Source: Thermodesulfobacteriota bacterium
GTDB taxonomy: Bacteria; Desulfobacterota_D; UBA1144
Reading direction: 5' to 3'
Length of the DNA stretch: 64,000 bases
NCBI GenBank assembly: GCA_030835345.1
Contig: JAURPH010000008.1
Coordinates: 1-64,000 of the forward strand
Shown: piece by piece, positions 61,792-64,000 of the stretch
Layout: each line of letters opens with the position of its first letter
Numbering within the stretch: position 1 is the first letter of the stretch
Translations under genes and position numbers: made by a program
Notes under the pieces: generated by a model
What the model saw: only the letters and a program-made list of their open reading frames with translations
Database searches by the model: none
Told to the model about the DNA's origin: nothing

Positions 61792-62702
61792 ATTGCTTCC
61801 CCAACTCTTAATTTTGCACTTCTTGAACTTGGGTTTTGATTTATTTCAGATTCAGATGGAAGAATAGGTTTTTTTGTAATAATCTTCAATTCTGATTTTT
61901 TATTACAATCACAAAGCATTTGTGTTGATGGACAAATACAATCTTTTTCTGAAAGTTTCATGAAATTTTTAACAATTCGGTCTTCTAAAGAGTGAAACGA
62001 GATAACCATTAGCCTACCTTTAGGCTTTAACAGACTTAATGAGGTTTTAAGAAATTCTTTTAACGATTCTAGCTCATTATTGACTTCAATTCTCAAGGCC
62101 ATAAATGTTTTTGTTGATGAGTTTATTTTCGATTTTTTCGATGAGCATCTGTCAATAAGATCAGAGAGCTCTTTACAAGTATTTATCTTTTTTTTAGTTC
62201 TTTCTTTGCATATATAGCTTGCAATTTTGTAATGATTTCTTTCTTCACCAAAGTCTTTCAACATAGTAGATAGATTGTTCAAATTATAGTTATTAATTAT
62301 ATAATGAGCATCTAAAATTTGATTTTTATCCATTCTCATATCTAGTCTTTCATCACTTGTGAAGCTAAAGCCTCTTTTTTTGTTTAATAATTGATAAGTT
62401 GATATTCCAAGATCTGCTAGTATGTAATCAACTTTATCATCAATATAATTTTTTAGGTTTTTAAAATTGGTATGAAAATATTTTATATTTTTTCTAAATG
62501 AGGACAGTCTTTCCTTTGCAATTTCAATTGATTCCTTATCTTGATCAAAACATAAAAAATTAAATTTCCCTGAACTTGCTTCAGATATTGAAAAGGTATG
62601 TCCACCCATACCTAAAGTTGCATCTACAAATGTTTTGTTTTCTTCCGTATTTATAAAAGATATTATTTCATTTTTCATCACTGAATAATGACTATATTCC
62701 AT
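61788..62702 (-). CDS. rsmH: 16S rRNA (cytosine1402-N4)-methyltransferase
   Basis: HYSVMKNEIISFI, VDATLGMGGHTFSI, DLGISTYQL, VISFHSLEDRIVKNFM. Confidence 0.98.
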   Translation of the reverse strand: MEYSHYSVMKNEIISFINTEENKTFVDATLGMGGHTFSISEASSGKFNFLCFDQDKESIEIAKERLSSFRKNIKYFHTNFKNLKNYIDDKVDYILADLGISTYQLLNKKRGFSFTSDERLDMRMDKNQILDAHYIINNYNLNNLSTMLKDFGEERNHYKIASYICKERTKKKINTCKELSDLIDRCSSKKSKINSSTKTFMALRIEVNNELESLKEFLKTSLSLLKPKGRLMVISFHSLEDRIVKNFMKLSEKDCICPSTQMLCDCNKKSELKIITKKPILPSESEINQNPSSRSAKLRVGEAI

Positions 62703-63129
62703 CTAAAACATCCCTGCTTCTTTGAAAGTTTTTAAAACTATTCTTTGAATTTACATTCCATGATTTTTCCGACCAAATTTCAAATCGAGTTAAAAGACCA
62801 ACAAATATTAAATTTTTATTTAATCCAAGATCTTTTCTAAGAATTTGAGGAATGTTAATTCTACCCTCTGTGTCAATTTCACATTCATTTGCATTACCAA
62901 TTAAATGTCTTTCGAAATCAACTGTGTTTTTTTTAAACCTTGGAAGTTTTAAAATCCTCTTCTCTAATTTTTCCCATTCTGGTAAGGGATAGCATGATAA
63001 ACAGTTTTCAAAGAGAGTAATTATGACTTTTGATGTCTTGTATGCTCTTTTAAGGTTTTCTCTAAATTTTGAAGGAATACTAACCCTTCCAGTTTTAGAT
63101 ATGAGATGTACAAATTGTCCTCTGAACAA
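62692..63129 (-). CDS. mraZ: Transcriptional regulator MraZ
   Basis: FRGQFVHLISKTGRVSIPSKFRENL; TTG start after GGAG. Confidence 0.93.
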   Translation of the reverse strand: MFRGQFVHLISKTGRVSIPSKFRENLKRAYKTSKVIITLFENCLSCYPLPEWEKLEKRILKLPRFKKNTVDFERHLIGNANECEIDTEGRINIPQILRKDLGLNKNLIFVGLLTRFEIWSEKSWNVNSKNSFKNFQRSRDVLDGI

Positions 63130-63139
63130 AATAAAACTC

Positions 63140-63169
63140 CATTTATGCCAAAATATGACAAAACCTGCC
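63140..63169 (-). promoter_or_regulatory. Three 10-bp direct repeats upstream of mraZ (candidate MraZ operator)
   Basis: Minus strand GGCAGGTTTT-GTCATATTTT-GGCATAAATG. Confidence 0.5.
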
Positions 63170-63177
63170 TTATATAG

Positions 63178-63206
63178 ATTCTAAGAAAATTATTTAATAA
63201 AGTCAA
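63178..63206 (-). promoter_or_regulatory. Promoter of the dcw cluster
   Basis: Minus strand TTGACT, 17 nt, TAGAAT. Confidence 0.65.
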
Positions 63207-63227
63207 TAAGATAAGATATTATTTTGT

Positions 63228-63470
63228 ATGCCAAACATCAAAATTAAATTAAAAGAAATATCTGATATCGTAAATTTTCAGTTTTATTATTCCCAATATC
63301 AACATATTGGCTGGCCAAGGTCTTCGAGAAAGGTCTCGACCATTATTACAATTTATACAACTAGTGACTTGATTGAAAAAAATTTAGGAATCTTAATGTT
63401 AATAAAAAAGTATTTAAATTTTGAGATTATGAGTACTACATTAAAATCTGTGAGTTCTATTCCTGATTAA
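63228..63470 (+). CDS. Small hypothetical ORF, uncertain
   Basis: 80-aa open frame in the gap upstream of mraZ; no recognised motif or clear ribosome binding site. Confidence 0.3.
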   Translation: MPNIKIKLKEISDIVNFQFYYSQYQHIGWPRSSRKVSTIITIYTTSDLIEKNLGILMLIKKYLNFEIMSTTLKSVSSIPD

Positions 63471-64000
63471 TTAAATGAATAAATCCTGTAATACTTCCAA
63501 CTAAAGCTTTTCTTAATCCACCAAAATCTTCTGGTGCAGTAAAAAGTCTGCCTGATTCTTGGTCAACTCCAGATATTTCTTTCGCAATAGCTTCTTCTTC
63601 GCTAATTCCTCTTTTTAAACAATCTGCAACACAGAGTTTCCATGATTCAAGTTGGTCAATGTGTTTTTTTAAGAGTAGATCTGCATTTGGCCTAATTGCA
63701 TGGTGAGCGTATGCAATTTTTTCAGGCTTATATTCAATCATCGCATTTAATGATTCAACTCCTGAGCTCATCCTGTATGGATGAGGTGTAGTAGGAACAA
63801 GAGCATCGTTTAGTCCAGGTATAAACATTCCAGCAGAATCTCCTGAAAACATTATTTTTTTATCCATCATCATGAAACTAAAATGATGACTTGCATGGCC
63901 AGGAGTTTCTATCCATTGGAATTCTACACCCTCAACATTTATCTCAAAAGTTTTATCTTGAATTGCTATGAGGCAATCCTCATTAACGGGATCGGGTTTT
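63457..64000 (-). CDS. Metallo-beta-lactamase-fold hydrolase, partial (N-terminus outside window)
   Basis: Frame continues upstream of the listed ORF start: WIETPGHASHHFSFMMMDKKIMFSGDSAG, an MBL TPGHxxxH/GD pattern. Confidence 0.8.
   Translation of the reverse strand, partial: KPDPVNEDCLIAIQDKTFEINVEGVEFQWIETPGHASHHFSFMMMDKKIMFSGDSAGMFIPGLNDALVPTTPHPYRMSSGVESLNAMIEYKPEKIAYAHHAIRPNADLLLKKHIDQLESWKLCVADCLKRGISEEEAIAKEISGVDQESGRLFTAPEDFGGLRKALVGSITGFIHLINQE

Overview
This is an AT-rich, densely packed bacterial chromosome segment dominated by housekeeping genes. I found no phage, transposase, CRISPR, rRNA or tRNA signal by eye. Gene order and protein motifs fit a streamlined, Deltaproteobacteria-like or marine lineage, but I cannot assign taxonomy from the window. 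Main blocks: (i) a partial acetoacetate-decarboxylase-family (ADC) gene, an aldehyde dehydrogenase and a PNPOx-family protein; (ii) a minus-strand acyl-CoA operon (ACAD, SCPx/Ltp-type thiolase, DUF35, MaoC) and a monocistronic AmiS/UreI-type channel; (iii) mnmE, pheT-ihfA, DUF502, tilS, rluB, tmk, holB, metG, leuA; (iv) an accessory island at about 20.5-27.9 kb with two predicted intergenic RNAs, an 82-aa Cys-motif protein, two ADC paralogs, a divergent AHAS-like ThDP enzyme, katG and an unknown protein; (v) rpmH-rnpA-yidD-yidC-jag, tadA, trpG-trpE, a phosphohexomutase plus BtrH-like pair, groESL, pcrA/uvrD, dnaE, ftsY-ribD-nadD-rsfS; (vi) a complete minus-strand dcw cluster from mraZ to ftsZ. 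The items most worth follow-up are two neighbouring predicted small RNAs that both present TTAGCGG in a hairpin loop (with a complementary site in the 5' UTR of the nearby ADC operon), a patchily identical inverted repeat of ADC genes flanking about 20.7 kb, 10-bp-periodic direct repeats upstream of mraZ (candidate MraZ operator), and a dyad on the start site of the acyl-CoA operon. All product calls come from reading motifs; no database search was run.
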